DNA of 22,074 nucleotides from a virus. Below the pieces are notes generated by a model. It saw only the letters and a list, made by a program, of their open reading frames with translations, was not told the origin of the DNA and searched no databases. Position 1 is the first letter of the stretch, and each line of letters opens with the position of its first letter. Shown piece after piece: positions 21,063-22,074 of the stretch. The position numbers were made by a program, and so were the translations under genes. Where the stretch lies: positions 1 to 22,074 of the IMG/VR virus record IMGVR_UViG_3300028837_001627; one strand, given 5' to 3'.

Positions 21063-22074
21063 AATATGGTTAGGGATATTCTTATCAATTATTCTGTTAA
21101 TATTCAGCATAAACGGCTTTGCTGCATATTACAAATATACCCAGGAGTCGGGAGATCTCTTTTATGTGGGGACCGGTGACAAGGCCGATGCCCTGGAAGA
21201 TACCAACGAAATGAGACAGATAATCGATGATCTAGGGGCTTTGCTGTTCCATTCAAAGAGGGATGGCGTATATCCTAAAGGTGGCGATTTTGGCGGCACA
21301 ATACAAATCCCCGAAGCCGGATTAAATTTTTCCAACGCTCCTGAGAATAATGATATCGCTGCTTATATTGCCGGCGAAATGATGTGGAAAACAAAAGCAG
21401 AATTAGGCATTGATTTATCACTTTATTATCTCAAGACCGAAATAGACACACTTGGCGAAGTGGAAACTATATATTCTGCTGATATTACTGATAGTACAGA
21501 ATTAGCTACTGCCTTAACAAGCTATTATCTAAAAACTGCCATAGATACTATTGGAGAAGTAGAAACAATATGGATTAAGGACATAACCGATAGTGATGAA
21601 TTAGCTGCTGCTTTAACAGATTATTACTTAAAAACTGCAATTGATAGTCAAGGAGAAGTAGAGACTATTTGGGGAGTGACTTTGGCTACTGATAGCGAAT
21701 TAAATACCGCTTTGGCTGATTATTATTTAAAGACTGCGATAGATACTTTGGGGAAATTGGAAACTATTTATACCAAAGACATAATTGATAGCGATGAACT
21801 TGCTGTTCTAAAATTTACTGATTTGGCGGATACCCCTGCCAATTACGAAGGTCAGGCGGGAAAATATGTCAAAGTCAATGCGGGTGAAACGGATTTAGAA
21901 TTTGGAACTCCTACCGGTGGAGCAGGGACTTACCTTGAATTAGACGATACCCCTGCTGCCTACGATAATGGGAAATACGCTAAATCAACCGCTGACGGTG
22001 TAGTTTGGGATACTCCTGCTGGTGCTGGAACTGTTACTACCTCTGGAACTCCCGAAGTTAATGATATAGCCAGA
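21049..22074 (+). CDS. Fibre-like repeat protein with N-terminal signal peptide (3' truncated)
   Basis: The frame is open from ATG 21049 to the window edge, 342 codons so far. GAGGTGG lies about eight bases before the ATG. The N-terminus (LKNKIWLGIFLSIILLIFSI then NGFAAYY) has a basic start, hydrophobic core and an AxA-like end near 24-26, a typical Sec signal peptide. After a short region (FYVGTGDKADALED) come four tandem 33-residue repeats (bases about 21424-21811) built on YYLKTAIDTxGEVETI...DSDELA. Then follow two repeats common in phage tail fibres (FTDLADTPANYEGQAGKYVK and LELDDTPAAYDNGKYAKS). Tail fibres do not normally carry signal peptides, so it may instead be displayed on the host surface. 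Confidence 0.75.
   Translation, partial: MLKNKIWLGIFLSIILLIFSINGFAAYYKYTQESGDLFYVGTGDKADALEDTNEMRQIIDDLGALLFHSKRDGVYPKGGDFGGTIQIPEAGLNFSNAPENNDIAAYIAGEMMWKTKAELGIDLSLYYLKTEIDTLGEVETIYSADITDSTELATALTSYYLKTAIDTIGEVETIWIKDITDSDELAAALTDYYLKTAIDSQGEVETIWGVTLATDSELNTALADYYLKTAIDTLGKLETIYTKDIIDSDELAVLKFTDLADTPANYEGQAGKYVKVNAGETDLEFGTPTGGAGTYLELDDTPAAYDNGKYAKSTADGVVWDTPAGAGTVTTSGTPEVNDIAR
21424..21811 (+). repeat. Four tandem 99-base coding repeats in the fibre-like gene
   Basis: Units start at 21424, 21523, 21622 and 21721. Each encodes about 33 residues beginning YYLKT and containing GEVETI (GKLETI in the last) and an acidic xDSxEL segment. The DNA has diverged more than the protein pattern, so the copies are old or under selection. 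The last unit runs into the FTDLADTP fibre repeat. Confidence 0.8.

Noticed and set aside
1-22074. tRNA genes, CRISPR arrays, insertion sequences and a reverse-transcriptase diversity element
   Set aside because: I looked for cloverleaf-like segments, regularly spaced repeats, transposase or reverse-transcriptase motifs and found none. The only regular repeats are in-frame protein repeats in the fibre-like gene and the tail tip.

Overview
The window is the structural (late) region of a tailed double-stranded DNA phage or prophage from a low-GC bacterium, most likely an uncultured one assembled from metagenomic reads. Nearly everything is on the + strand, tightly packed, with short overlaps and strong AGGAGG/GGTG-type ribosome binding sites. 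The first 64 bases are not biological: they are an Illumina Nextera i5 adapter plus the Tn5 mosaic end. The left border is therefore a library or assembly edge, and the first gene is cut there. The last gene runs off the right edge. The host cannot be named from the sequence. A Sec signal peptide and a lipobox show only that the genes are made for a bacterium with ordinary export.

Layout. 65-3152 is an accessory/regulatory stretch: the C-terminal part of a PAPS-reductase-like protein, a PD-(D/E)XK nuclease, a Com-like zinc-ribbon protein, small membrane proteins, a B-box-like zinc-finger protein, a 192-residue tyrosine recombinase and a 51-residue basic protein. 3153-3424 is a non-coding leader rich in inverted repeats. 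3425-13274 is the packaging and head module: an HK97-type large terminase, a Mu gp29-like portal fused to a Mu F-like head protein, a ChaB/Mu I-like protease with a nested scaffold start, a decoration protein, the major capsid protein, an inserted beta-helix protein, a Mu gp36-like connector, a Mu G-like morphogenesis protein, a probable tail terminator and two small proteins. 13274-20207 is a siphovirus-type tail module: a tube protein with an inserted beta-sandwich domain, the tail chaperone pair with a likely -1 frameshift, the tape measure and a large tail-tip protein with FN3 domains. 20264-22074 holds a transglutaminase-like lipoprotein, a strong terminator, a small helical protein and a repeat-rich fibre-like protein with a signal peptide.

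The combination (Mu-like head genes, HK97-like terminase, no sheath, lambda-like tail logic) is the mosaic known from Mu-headed siphophages such as D3112 and B3. The packaging motor loads a procapsid built on the nested scaffold. The connector and terminator proteins join head to tail, and the tape measure sets tail length.

The points most worth a second look are: apparent AUA/AUU/AUC start codons on the Com-like and terminase genes; a beta-helix gene bracketed by two related hairpins; the carbohydrate-binding-like insertion in the tail tube; the nested scaffold start; and the downstream surface cassette (lipoprotein plus exported repeat protein).
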